A program made the position numbers and the translations under genes. A DNA stretch of 64,000 bases from Marsupella aquatica (Eukaryota; Marchantiophyta): the NCBI GenBank assembly GCA_973895155.1, contig OZ316892.1, positions 8,308,001-8,372,000 on the forward strand. The letters are read 5' to 3'. The notes beneath the pieces are model-generated. The model was not told the origin of the DNA. It was given only the letters and a program-made list of their open reading frames with translations, and ran no database searches. This document shows positions 12,702 through 23,060 of this stretch, one piece after another. Each line of letters begins with the position of its first letter. Position 1 is the stretch's first letter.

Positions 12702-13004
12702 GTGCGGAATGTACCGAGCTTCAATTAATGACTCGGAAACTGAACTGAAAGTAAAAACAGATAGATGTGAGTCGTGTTATGATTTAAATATGTTTCCATG
12801 TCTCCTGACAGCGGATGTGAATCGCCGTTACCTGGGTCATGCATTGCTGTCGTTGTTGCATCATAACCTACAGTAGCTTAAGAGAGGTGGTTAAATGAGC
12901 TTCTCAAACCCAACGACACCTCGTCTGATTCAGGTGGTATTATTCATTTGGCTTCTACTGTACTGCGCGTGCAATGGTTTTCCATTGACTATTCTCGAAT
13001 ACCA
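12702..13004 (+). pseudogene. Duplicated NAA35 intron-exon-intron fragment
   Basis: Aligns over about 300 bp with 838-1130 of the NAA35-like gene, covering the exon at 971-1071 and both flanking introns. In the copy the exon frame is interrupted by TAG shortly after the LLSLLHH-encoding part and carries extra bases. It is a dead genomic duplicate. Because introns are included it was not copied through mRNA. Confidence 0.8.
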
Positions 13005-13064
13005 TCCCTGATCAGATTCGAACAGATGACTTACGCCTTAATTCCCTGCCGAGTTATTTACTCA

Positions 13065-13200
13065 CCAACCTAGACCCCACCTCTGGCTTGTGATCGATCT
13101 AGTAAGATGAAAAACAGGGCAGCATCCGGAGGCTAGACCCATCTCTAGCTTGTGATCGATCTATAGTGAGATGAAAAACAGGGCGGCACCCGGGCATGCG
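13065..13200. repeat. ~66 bp tandem duplication
   Basis: Two copies of a unit with 'cttgtgatcgatct' and 'gatgaaaaacagggc' are visible at about 13072 and 13132. Confidence 0.7.
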
Positions 13201-13396
13201 CCAGGTCGGGATGATACTCTCAGGCTCCTATCCGAAGGACCCCGGTGATGTAAGCTTTAACGCAAGGAACAGGAGAGGGTCTCGCCGGTCGCCCTGTGAC
13301 TCATTGGAGTAAATTCGCCACGAGTGCAAGGGGGTAGCAGGGGCTGCAGGGATTAACGACGAAAGCCAAGGGTAATTAATGCTAGTCCGCTGACAA

Positions 13397-13786
13397 ATTA
13401 AGCACGAAAGACAATCTCGAGGACAATCAATGCTCCTAATCGTACTAATCCGGGCAGGGAACCCTTCGGGCAGTTTTTGCTGCCACGTTGCCCTTTCAGG
13501 ACCGGCCCAGGTCCTGCACGCCAGGCAAGCAGGTCCCGCTCGCCTTGGCGCCCTCCACCCTACAAATGCCCTCCGCCAGCCCTCCGTCCGCCCTTCACCC
13601 GTCCGTCAACCAGAGTGGGTCCCACAACACCCCCGTCGGGAAGCCATCGCATCAAGCCCGTTGCACAACCCCGTCGGCCGAATGCGCCTGTATTGAGTAT
13701 GTCGTTCGATACATTCATTCTCTACATCCTATGAGGTAATATAGGCCTGGTACACTTTCAAAATTGTGCTCAAATGGCGGGCAAAT
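13397..13786 (+). repeat. Left terminal inverted repeat
   Basis: Outer end 'attaagcacgaaagacaatc'; inner end 'ctcaaatggcgggcaaat'. The central ~200 bp is GC-rich against AT-rich element interior. An 88-codon open frame (13430-13696) recurs in the other repeat; inverted-repeat identity explains its conservation, so I do not call it a gene. Confidence 0.9.
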
Positions 13787-13872
13787 ATAGATATACAAAT
13801 CCTAAGAGGTAATATAGGCCTGATATAGTTTCAAAATTGCTCTCAAATGGCAGACAAATATGGATATACAAA
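13728..13872. repeat. ~72 bp tandem repeat at inner edge of left TIR
   Basis: Two diverged copies beginning 'cctatgaggtaatataggcc' and 'cctaagaggtaatataggcc'. Only one copy exists at the right TIR. Confidence 0.8.
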
Positions 13873-14808
13873 GGATTTAAGTGCTACAATGATTTTTTTT
13901 CATAGGATAGTGGTTAAGATATGGGGATGCATTCGTGGGCTCAATTGAGTGTGGGCCTCATAAATAGCCAAAAAAGAATTTGGATAGGGAGAAATTTATA
14001 CAGGAATAAAATGAGTACCTACTTAATTAATCAGAAAAACTCAACGGTATAATAGAATTCAAATTCACTTGAATTACAAAAGAGTAGCCCTTAATAAGAC
14101 ACAATTCAAGTTTAATGAGAGTCACTTAAAAATATCATATTGATAAATGATAATGGGATTCTATTTTATAAGATATGTTAAGGGGAGGTCAGAAAAATTC
14201 AATCCCAACCTTATCTTCCCAGCTAAGTTACTTCAAAGTTTAAACCTATTGAAGAGAAAATTCTCAGGACTCCCACTCATCCACCCCGTAATGGGGAAAG
14301 GAGTTTAGGGTTGCTCCTTTTCATGTTGGATAGGAAGGGGCCAAAAAGAATTAGGAGTGAAGGGCTGTGCTTGGTTTTCCAGTCTGGTTTTCTTGGGGAC
14401 AGCGGGAGCTAGTTGAGTCTTTTTAGGTGTGGAAGGGGACAAAGAACAGTGTTGAGCATATCCACCCGATAGTTGAGCAAGAAAATTAGCAGATTCATAA
14501 GGGCTGAGTAGATTGGACTGGATTGAGCCGATGTCGAAAGGCTAAGGGAATTGGAAGAGGCACCAACATCTAGATGATTTGGACTAGAGTGGGGCCATGT
14601 GAGACACCATGGCTACGGGGATTGGAAATTTTTAGCATCCAGAAGGTTCAGCAAAGTCAGAGAGGACTAAGCAGATTCATAAGGACTTAGCAGATTGGAG
14701 AGGACTACGCAGATTGGAGAGGACTACGGACGTAATAGATCTGGAAGAGAATCAAATTAAAGCAACAAGGATATTGCTTGGAATACAGTGGGGCCTACAT
14801 CTATAGCT
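13873..14808. other. Transposon interior, probable 5' region of the dioxygenase gene
   Basis: AT-rich, with short repeats such as 'cagattggagaggactac' (14692-14728). An ATG at 14809 opens a 26-codon frame ending at a plausible donor AAG|GTACTT (14886). It could be a first exon, but I find no acceptor that joins it in frame to the dioxygenase. Confidence 0.35.
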
Positions 14809-15094
14809 ATGGCTATTGAGAAGCTAGATTCCAAACAGCCAGCAAGTGAAAGCGTGAAGAAAACAATTCAGAATCCATTTCACAAGGTACTTATATTGCT
14901 TATTCCAAGAAGTTTTCTTTTGTGCTCTAAGTGGACTATCGGTTCCCAAGAAAGTTTGTTAGTTTCTTGTCTTTCATTCATTTCTTTCTCTAATTTTCAT
15001 TCATTCTTCCATGCAAAGTCCAACATTGTACAGAGTCTGGCACTTGCACTTTACAGAGTTTAAGGCAATTTTATATGCAATCTGGACAAATTTT

Positions 15095-15375
15095 TTGGTG
15101 GCCGTGACTCTTTGATCTGGTTTTTTTACAAAAATTTGCTTTTCAGTTTACTCTACTGATTTTAATGCACATTTCTTATGCAAAGGCTGACTGCGAACAA
15201 TCTTTTGGTTGGAGTGACTCTGTGATCTGTTCTTTTACAAAAACTTTCCTTTTCAGTTGCCTGTGCAAAAATTTACATAGATTTGCAGAATTGTCAATAG
15301 ATTTTGGTCTATGTGCTATGTGATCTGTTCTTTGACAAAGCCTTTCTTTTTCACTTATCTTTGCAGAGTTCTAAA
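15095..15375. repeat. ~100 bp degenerate tandem repeat, about 3 copies
   Basis: Units share 'gactctgtgatctgttcttttacaaa' variants near 15105, 15210 and 15325, each followed by 'cttttcag(t/c)t'. They precede the dioxygenase and may be intronic. Confidence 0.65.
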
Positions 15376-15444
15376 TAGATTACCGTGGTCCAATCTGCAT
15401 AAGGACAATCAAAATCTTTGTTTACTTCAATTCTCTCTTTGCAG

Positions 15445-15546
15445 TTTTTTTTAAATACTTGGTCACCTGTGTACGTAACTGCGTAACATTCTAGTTGAGG
15501 GGAGTATAAGTGTACATCTCAACCAGGACCAAGTATTTAAAAAAAA
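15445..15546. promoter_or_regulatory. 20 bp perfect inverted repeat ending at the dioxygenase start codon
   Basis: Arms 15445-15464 and 15527-15546 are exact reverse complements ('gaccaagtatttaaaaaaaa' in the right arm) with a 62-base loop. The right arm runs into the ATG at 15546. In RNA it could form a hairpin just ahead of the start, or flank an intron end (a CAG lies at 15524-15526). Confidence 0.6.
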
Positions 15547-16583
15547 TGAAACCAAAACAGAAAGAAGTAAAAGAAGATCAAAAGAATGTGGATTATTTTT
15601 CAGGGCAACCTGGAAAGAGGAAACGAGATGAAGACTTTGAGAAAAGTGAAGGATTAGGTTCTAGACGACCTAAAACATCTGCAACTTACGAATGGGAGCA
15701 GAATCCAAGGTTTTGGAAGATTTTCAGGTTTTTATTGGGAAAATTTCAGGTAAACAAAATCGACACCACTGTCAAAGACTTGATTCAACAAAAGCATGAA
15801 TTCTTTTCCATTGTTGATTTACCAATGTGGCATGGTGAAGATATTATCATTAAGGATTCTAATGAGAAACCATTGTTCTACTTTCTGAAAAATGCCCTAC
15901 AAAGACCTTTCAAGAATGACCCTACCTTCCAAGGATTAGAAGCTCTTCAAGAGCTTGTGACAACGTACCCTCCAAATCGTCCAACGCTCACAAATGTGAG
16001 ATTCAAGGGGAAACACATTCCTCTTAACTCTGGGGTTCATCATTTGGCATTTTGGCATGGAGTTGGTCATAAAACTTTCCCTGCCGTGTTGTCTCAACAC
16101 ATTATTGGTTCTGGAGACAAGATGAATTTGGTTTCAACATTTTTCAACAAATTTACACCGATTACACAGGCAGTTGGGGCACTTTATGAATGTATTGATT
16201 GGCAAAACTACGAAAGATATAAAGCACTTTTTGATGCTTTTGGGAATGGAGCTGCATCTGTGATGCACACAACCAGCCGAAATTGTTTTCTAGGGATGGC
16301 AATCAATACACAACTCAATGCTGGTCCCCACAGAGATAAAGATGATGCTCTTGATGGCTGGGTTGCAAACCTAGCATTTGGAGATTTTGAAGGTGGATAT
16401 TTACAAGTTCCACAACTTGGTTTTCAATTTGGTGTGAAACCTGGAGACGTGGTATTTATCCGATCAGCTCTTCTACAACACTCAATCTCCAGCATTACAT
16501 CTGGGACTAGATTTGGAGTGGTGTTTTTTAGTCATGAAGCTAATTTTGCAGAGAATCTTCGGAAGTCACAAATCAGTACCTAG
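15546..16583 (+). CDS. TET/JBP-type 2-oxoglutarate/Fe(II) dioxygenase carried by the transposon
   Basis: This 345-residue uninterrupted frame starts at the first ATG (15546); a shorter upstream extension lacks an ATG. The N-terminal ~60 residues are Lys/Glu/Arg-rich and look like a nuclear/DNA-binding tail. The C-terminal half shows the double-stranded beta-helix marks: HRD (His262, Asp264) as the iron-binding HxD, distal His312 in LLQHS, and Arg322 in TRFG as the likely 2-oxoglutarate ligand. Between them are a LAFGDFEGGYL strand and a KPGDVVFIRS strand. The spacing and these motifs resemble the TET/JBP family, whose members oxidise 5-methylcytosine or thymine in DNA. Substrate is inferred, not shown. 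All key residues are present, unlike the neighbouring transposase, which is broken. It could instead be a related prolyl-hydroxylase-like enzyme, but the GGYL...PGD pattern favours TET/JBP. Confidence 0.75.
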   Translation: MKPKQKEVKEDQKNVDYFSGQPGKRKRDEDFEKSEGLGSRRPKTSATYEWEQNPRFWKIFRFLLGKFQVNKIDTTVKDLIQQKHEFFSIVDLPMWHGEDIIIKDSNEKPLFYFLKNALQRPFKNDPTFQGLEALQELVTTYPPNRPTLTNVRFKGKHIPLNSGVHHLAFWHGVGHKTFPAVLSQHIIGSGDKMNLVSTFFNKFTPITQAVGALYECIDWQNYERYKALFDAFGNGAASVMHTTSRNCFLGMAINTQLNAGPHRDKDDALDGWVANLAFGDFEGGYLQVPQLGFQFGVKPGDVVFIRSALLQHSISSITSGTRFGVVFFSHEANFAENLRKSQIST

Positions 16584-16738
16584 TTAGAATGAAAAATTGG
16601 GGAATCATTGGGGCTGATGATGTACGTGACTCTATGTACGTGACTCTTCTTAGTTGCTTCAAATCTCATCTTTGAACATTCTCGTAGTGAGTAAAAAATA
16701 AATGCCTTGGAATTAAGCAGTTGTTTCCTGGAGTATTA

Positions 16739-19700
16739 CTAATCTACAATGGACACAATCTCACAATCTGGAAATGGTTTCTTGACACTATTGTTTTGTT
16801 TTGCCCCTGTTGAGAAAGCATCTAAAAGTTGTGTGAAATTAGGTGACATGGCCCAGGTCTGACTGCATCCAATTTGAATATTGCCAATAACCTGCGCTTG
16901 CAAGGGAGTCAAGGGCTGACTTAAGACACCCGATTGCAAGCAAGCTTTTGCTACAGCATCAAGTGGATAAGCTGCTGCAGAACGAGTCTTCCTTTGCCGG
17001 GGTGGTTGACAAGCACCAACATTGATGTCAGTCTTCGCTTGCTGGTTTGACAAGGCTGTCCCAACTTTCTTGGGTCGCCGACATGCTTTAGGATTACTCA
17101 AATCCTCTGCTTTTGAGCCTGCAAGAAAAGTCACATTGAGCATGTGATTTCACATTACACTAAGAATTGGATTGCACACATGAAAACATCAAATGATTAA
17201 ATGTGCACCTTCTTTGGGGTTCAATGTGTGTGGAGCCGGATCCTTGTCGCTTACTGCATCCAGCATGCCCTGGAGTGCATCTACTGCTAGTTTGTCGAAT
17301 TTGGCTTGGAAGGACAGTGTTTTGTCCTTCTTCTGATCTGCAACCTCTCTGGGCCATTGTCATTTGTGCAAGCTTTCTTAGACTGATTCTCTTTGTCATC
17401 ATCCACCTTTGTTTTCCTCTTTTGCCTCCCCTTCATGAGTTTGTCAACCCATCCAAGTTTGGGCACTGTTGTAACATCACACCCTGCATTAAGAACCAAA
17501 GGCTCCAATGTAGACGAATATGGTTCTAACCTTGTGACATTTTGCTGTGCTTCTCTGGTGAGCAATGACTCAGACCAAGCCTTCAACTCTTTTAGAGCTT
17601 GCTTTGTCAGAGATGGACGGTAGGAAATTTTGTCATAAACCTTCTTCATAATACATTCAAAGTCATCCAGTGGAGGGGACACCGGAGCCAATTCCGGTTC
17701 TATAGTTTCTTCTTCCCAGAATTCCTCATCGTCATATTGGAGTGTAACACTTGCAACCTCGCGAATTGGTGCAAGGTCCCCGTTCTGAACCTGAGAGTGC
17801 ACATCAAGTCCTCCACAAAAGGTACCCATCTTTGTACCAAGTTGTGTTAAAAGATCCAACTCAGTGATGGACTTTGTCATGATCAAAACCTTGATCTGCA
17901 AAACATAGTTATGAGTCAGGCTGTATTTACAAAGCATGTCCTTACAAAGCATGTCGTGACCTAGAAATTGGATAGAAAGGAAAGAAAGTCAAATACCTGA
18001 TGCTTGCACACATTTCCCTTCATTGAATACCCACATGTACAAGAACAGGAGTCGTTGTTCCAATCCGTCACAATGTGTTCCTTCAACCCACTATATTTGT
18101 CTGACATACTTTTCACAGAAGCACACTTAGTTTTGCTAGATTCAAATAGAGTAACAAAGTTATCTCGGATCTGCTTGGCTCTATTCATGCATTTGTGGAC
18201 ATGCTGCTCAATAGTCCTGTTCCTAGCCTACCCTGGAATTTATCAGCTGACATGCACCAATAATGGTTCTCAATACCTTTCAGCATGTCTATCAGCCAAG
18301 GAATAGACCTGCCAGCAATAGGACTTTTATCAGCCTTGAGTTCTACTTTTAAAGTATGGTGCCATCTTTCGATTCCACCATTGGTATTCTGATTTGCATG
18401 TCGATATAATCTCAACTTCACAGCCCAACGAGTGATCTTGGCATGCCACTCCTTCTTGTAGTAAGCTACAAATGTAGGTTGCGTTTGGATCCATCGGTCC
18501 ATAAAAGCTTGAGACTCCGCTCTAAGATCTGCATTGGAATAACATAACAATATCACATTCTGTGTACTGACAAAGGTAAACTAAAATAGGGAAATCATCT
18601 TCAAAAGAGTATGAGTGAAATTGAACAAACCGCTTCCATCGGAGTACATTAAGGCACCAAGGTCTGCATTGATTTGAGCCTTTGCAAATGGGCAAAAAAC
18701 CTTCCATATGATATTTTTGGTCCATGCCCTCCTAACATGCCAGGTACAGAAGGTGATAGCCACGTCTGGGAAGACATTCCTGAACAAATGCAACATGTAG
18801 TTGTGAAGGACATGATTTGGAATAGCATTTACAAGGCACTGCACTTGACAAACAGGCAGTGGAAGGAAATTAAGATTGCTTGAGTCTTTACTTGATGGCA
18901 ATCTGCTCCTCGTCTGCAACATCGATCATCCAACAATTGGGCTTCCACGGGCCATGCTCTCCCATTTCCTTTCTCTTTGTGTCTGCACCTTGTTTTAGTG
19001 CTGCCAAAACCGTCATTACTTGTGTGGCTTTGTACCTTTGGAGGACTGCAAATGCAACAGGGATTGCATTTTGAAACTTGTCAAAGACCACCACAGTATA
19101 AAAGGGGAACTGCACACCACAATTACACGACGTGAATTCAAACATAATTGCAATGAATTACACAAGATGAATTTCATAGGTGTAGATTCTGCAATATACA
19201 TACCCCGCAATGATTGGTGCCGAATGTAGCATCAAAGCCCACTGCACTATCATTTCCAAGCACAGACAATTTCTTCATTTGCCAATTGGTGGCCCAGGCC
19301 AAGATGAATGGTTGGTCGTCAGCTTTGAGTTGGGGCTGGTAAACAAGCACATCTGACTTGTTCTGGTTGACCCAGTTCTCAACACCAGCTGCATCATCGG
19401 TTGTGTAAAAAGGTTGTCTCCATCGCATTGACTCCCTCACTGTCCAAATGTCTCGAGGGATTAATTGCATGTCTCTGCTGAATATAACATTGGCATCCAA
19501 ATTTGGGTGGTCTTTTCGCCATCTCACAGCAACCTCGTCAAAGTGTGCCCTGATAATAGCCTTGGCTAACATGCCAGCTCTCAAATACCTTTCTATTTTA
19601 GCCCTTAGTTTTAGAGAAATTCATGGTGCTATGTGACAGTTTGATGCATAAGCAGATGTGTCTTCCAAGCCATGGCAAATCTTGCCATTTTTGTCTACTT

Positions 19701-20834
19701 AGGTGTTCCCTATGTACCCAACGAACGAGAAGAACATCGTGACGTAATACATACTGAGTCGATGTGAAACTACACTGGCAGCCTCGCTTAATTGAGTGCC
19801 CTGACAAATGCAATGTCGAACGACGTGGAGTTTGTCAGACAGTTTACATTGACTCGTACTAACACATGAGAGATTACATTGGGTAAAACAAAGGTTCGTC
19901 TGATGTGCAAATATGATGTCAGTGCTTAAAAGTCCTGCCACTCCCATCCGTGCAACCAACAATGTCAGAAATTTAGCAGAACGTGACTTGCATGCCTTGG
20001 GAACAAAGTCACAATTTTTTATTTACCGGTGATCATTGTCTTTTTGAGGTAGACTTCCCCGTCTTTTGTCTTCAACTTCTCAGGCACTTTGTTGCCCATT
20101 AAATCCTTCCAATGTCGCTTGTCTTGTGGCCCAAAACAACAGTTGTACCAAGTGACAGTCTTCTCTACAGGACCTGATCCATTAATCTTATGCTCAAATG
20201 ATTTAGTCACTGAAAACTGTGTGTGAAACCCGGCCCTCATGTTTTCCCCCCAGATAAAGTCATTCAACCGGTCTCTCGGAATCCATGCAAAGTCGCTCTT
20301 GGTCCCAAACCATTGCAATTGAGTAGCATCAAATTCTCCACACGGAGGATATTGAATTTTGTCACACTTATTGCTTTCATGGAAGCATTTCTTAAACTGT
20401 GGTATGGGACGATCAGATCGATTCCACGGAGCCTTCATGTCGCCTTGCAATTGCATTTCCCCATGCTTATCTTGCAATGTATCCATCGCCTCCAATGCTT
20501 CTTCTAAATCCTCTTTGGCCTTTGGATTATCCTCTATGGCCCCTGGTAAATCTGAGGGTAAATCGCCGCCAAAAGACAAATGGTCTACCATTGGTAGGTC
20601 GCTAGTTGGAGGATTGTATGCCTCTTGGAATACCAGCATCCTCTGTTGCAAATTTGCGAGTGTCATCGGGTCTGGCCTAACTACACATCCAACCGCGAAT
20701 GCAGGTCGTCTTCTGTTCTCCTCATTCACGGTTGCAGAATTGAGGACGGTTTCAGTCACTACCGACAAAGGGTCCGCCATTGCAAGCCGACAAGTTTTGG
20801 GGACATTTGGGTCTGAATTGTCTACCTGTTCCAT
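16739..20834 (-). pseudogene. MULE-like DDE transposase with N-terminal zinc finger and SWIM finger, decayed
   Basis: Minus-strand exons that join in phase: 20834-20027 (acidic N terminus, then W-Y-x-C), an exon from about 19792 (GCQC ... HREH, completing a WRKY/GCM1- or FLYWCH-like zinc finger), a segment to 19204 with the first catalytic Asp in GFDATFGTN, 19109-18892 with the second Asp in CWMIDVADEE, 18779-18631 with FCTWHVRRAW (the C..H of MULE transposases), 18528 to ~18220 with the catalytic Glu in NGGIERWHHTLK, then CSCTCGY...CKH (SWIM), and a long basic tail from 17895 to 16739. Breaks: a frameshift near 19700, an in-frame TGA at 19621-19623 and a frameshift near 18220. The element can therefore move only with a transposase from elsewhere. 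The domain order matches MULE transposases; KDZ-type assignment was considered and is less likely. Confidence 0.75.
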
Positions 20835-20906
20835 TGCTTACCTTCCTGAATTGCTCGTAGAAAGGAGGAGTCAATGTGCGAAAGTTGTGACATTTGCGTA
20901 CATTGG

Positions 20907-21295
20907 ATTTGCCCGCCATTTGAGCACAATTTTGAAAGCGTACTAGGCCTATGTTACCTCATAGGATGTAGAGAATGAATGTATCGAACGAATACTCAAT
21001 ACAGGCGGATTCGGCCGATGGGGTTGGGCAATGGGCTTGATGCGATGGTTTCCCGACGGGGGTGTTGTGGGACCCACTCTGGTTGACGGACGGGTGAAGG
21101 GCGGACGGAGGGCTGGCGGAGGGCATTTGTAGGGTGGAGGGCGCCAAGGCGAGCGGGACCTGCTTGCCTGGCGTGCAGGACCTGGGCCGGTCCTGAAAGG
21201 GCAACGTGGCAGCAAAAACTGCCCGAAGGGTTCCCTGCCCGGATTAGTACGATTAGGAGCATTGATTGTCCTCGAGATTGTCTTTCGTGCTTAAT
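20907..21295 (-). repeat. Right terminal inverted repeat
   Basis: Reverse complement of 13397-13786, differing by scattered substitutions and a one-base gap. The transposase start codon lies ~75 bp inside it, so the repeat probably supplies its promoter. Confidence 0.9.
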
Positions 21296-21433
21296 CTGCT
21301 TGTGCTGGATCTAATTTCAGGTTAAATACCTGGTGCGAATGCATGCTGACACAGGGTAATTAATGCTAGTCCGCTGCTTGTGCTGGATCTAATTTCAGGT
21401 TAAATACCTGGTGCGAATGCATGCTGACACGAT
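21296..21433. repeat. 78 bp tandem repeat abutting the transposon's right end
   Basis: The unit 'ctgcttgtgctggatctaat...' starts at 21296 and again at 21374. Its last ~21 bases ('agggtaattaatgctagtcc') also lie immediately left of the transposon (13369-13389). The element thus appears to sit between two units of a pre-existing repeat. Confidence 0.8.
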
Positions 21434-22424
21434 TTGTGGAAAGGTTCACGGGTAACTCAACTCAGTTGGGGAATGGGAGGCGGTGGGTTCAACTCTTGCT
21501 ATCTTTTTGAGAATGCTTTTTAACATGTTTGAGAATGCTTTTTAACATTCACCTCACCCAAAAAGTGAAGATCATTCATGTTAAATAAAATTCAAAAAAA
21601 TTGTGAGAGGGCGGGCAGTAGGCACGGGCAGGTGTACCCGAGGCTCTTATTGAGCCTCGAGATTACCTTTCGTCGTGAATATGCAGGGGCGCAGGGCAAT
21701 TCCTGCCAGGACTCACACATGAAAATGTGTATTGTCATGGTACCCCTGGAATGCGGGCAACTACCCTGCAGGTAATCCACGTGCCTCCTTCATAACACCC
21801 CTAATTCATGCATAACCTGTGCGCGGGTGCCGACGCGAGGGCTGATCAATCGAAATGCTGCCAAACTTAAGCCCCGGATCTTTGCGGGACTCTATGTCCC
21901 GCACAGAGAATGCTCTCTCGTATTCCTATGTGCCTAAAATAAGACACATTTCTTGCTATGGGAAAACCCCTAACACCATTGCAGTCTGCCCCGCCTCTTC
22001 TCTTCGGAGAAGGATCGAAGTCACCTCGTCTAGGCTTGGGGCTCAAGCAAATAGCGTGCAAATAGTCGGCGTGGGTGGGCCTCAAGACACACCCCTAGAC
22101 GAACCGGAGCCACTCGTCTGCATCGCAAATCGAGCCAATGACTACGATATCCATGGTACAGTCGATCTTACACACGGCGGCATATATCACCGATTCTGGC
22201 AAGCTACAGTGGTCGACTGCGTCTCGGAAAAGCAGATATCACCGAAGCAGGCAACTCCAGCCGTCCACAGGAAGGCAATGTTCCCTAGCCTTTCTTTGCC
22301 CACAGAGACTTACGGTCTCTTCTTCGTCTGCTTTTCGTCCTTCTTCCACGAAAGTCTTCTTCGGGCTGACATCCTTAGTTTCCCTTTCATGCAACCAGCT
22401 GAGGCCTTGGCTTGGTCTTGTGGC
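21434..22424. other. No convincing gene
   Basis: A 285-codon frame (21855-22712) spans this region and runs into a dispersed repeat. It has no recognisable domain and its composition follows the repeat, so I do not call it. A 23 bp direct repeat ('tttgagaatgctttttaaca') occurs at 21507-21550. Confidence 0.4.
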
Positions 22425-22660
22425 CCTTTTCCCCTCTTTTCCTCCCTTTCATTGGGTTGCTTTGCTTTGGGATCATGTCTCCCAGTTTTGGGATCATGTC
22501 TCCCAGTTCGGTGTTTTTTGCCGTTCAGCACTGTGAGTTACTATATTATTTTGGGTCTCTTTGTCATTGAGAGCTGCTTTGCCCTTGGCACTTACCTGTA
22601 TCTCTGTTTGGCGTTTTTGCCTTTTTTGGCACTAATAGATATAGTTGGTCAGGGGAATAG
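22425..22660 (+). repeat. Dispersed tail-bearing repeat with internal duplications
   Basis: Contains 'cattgggttgctttgctttg' and two copies of 'ttttgggatcatgtctcccag', followed by 'gcactgtgagtta' and a second, shorter variant ending 'ggcactaatagatatag'. The motif order matches 41275-41420 and 60820-61090. Confidence 0.6.
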
Positions 22661-23060
22661 CCTCAAATCGACAGGTCCCAGGTGGGTGGGGTGTAGTGGT
22701 GGAATACGATAGAGTGTGTCTTCAGCCCCTGGCTGGCCTGATCGTCTGTCACGCCTGGTCCGGGTCTTGGTTGATCCTGATCGTCTGTCACGCCTGGAAC
22801 GGGTCCTGTTGGATCCCTGGGTATCGGCTCCTTGCGGTTACCCCTACAAAGGCGCACGCTCCGAGGTTGATTGCCTATCCTATCTTGGATGGGTCTGCTT
22901 TGGGTTTCAAGGCAAAAATCTGTAATCCCTTCGCGTACGGATAGGCTCTTCTTCACGCTCCGAGGTTGATTGCCTATCCTATCTTGGATGGGTCTGCTTT
23001 GGGTTTCAAGGCAAAAATCTGTAGTCCCTTCGCGTACGGATAGGCTCTTCTTCGTCTTTG
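22660..23060. repeat. Repeat family shared with 31008-31385, with internal tandem duplications
   Basis: A ~39 bp unit 'gatcgtctgtcacgcctgg' is doubled at 22739 and 22778. A ~100 bp unit 'cacgctccgaggttgattgc' is doubled at 22855 and 22954. The backbone from 'gtagtggtgga' to 'ttcaaggcaaaaa' aligns with 31100-31360. Confidence 0.75.

Larger units (their letters stand above)
13397..21295. mobile_element. 7.9 kb MULE-like DNA transposon carrying a TET/JBP-type dioxygenase
   Basis: The element is bounded by ~390 bp inverted repeats (13397-13786 and 20907-21295, over 90 % alike by eye). It contains two convergent genes: an intact dioxygenase (+, 15546-16583) and a broken DDE/SWIM transposase (-, 16739-20834). 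The transposase C terminus ends only ~155 bp from the dioxygenase stop, and nothing else is inserted. The long inverted repeats and the transposase type fit the Mutator-like (MULE) superfamily. A clear 8-11 bp target duplication is not visible: the left flank ends gctgacaaa, the right begins ctgcttgtg. The right flank is a 78 bp tandem repeat whose end also forms the left flank, so recombination may have erased it. Confidence 0.8.

Noticed and set aside
13430-13696. 88-codon frame in the left TIR repeated in the right TIR (20996-21262), apparently a conserved protein
   Set aside because: Identity of the inverted repeats explains the conservation; the frame is GC-rich, has overlapping alternatives in other frames and shows no domain.
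16739-20834. Assignment of the transposase to the fungal KDZ class, which is known to carry TET/JBP genes
   Set aside because: The FDATFGTN, CTWHVRRAW and SWIM motifs and the long TIRs fit MULE-type transposases better; the fungal association remains only an analogy.
21855-22712. 285-codon frame as a gene
   Set aside because: No recognisable domain; its second half translates a dispersed repeat found elsewhere in the window.
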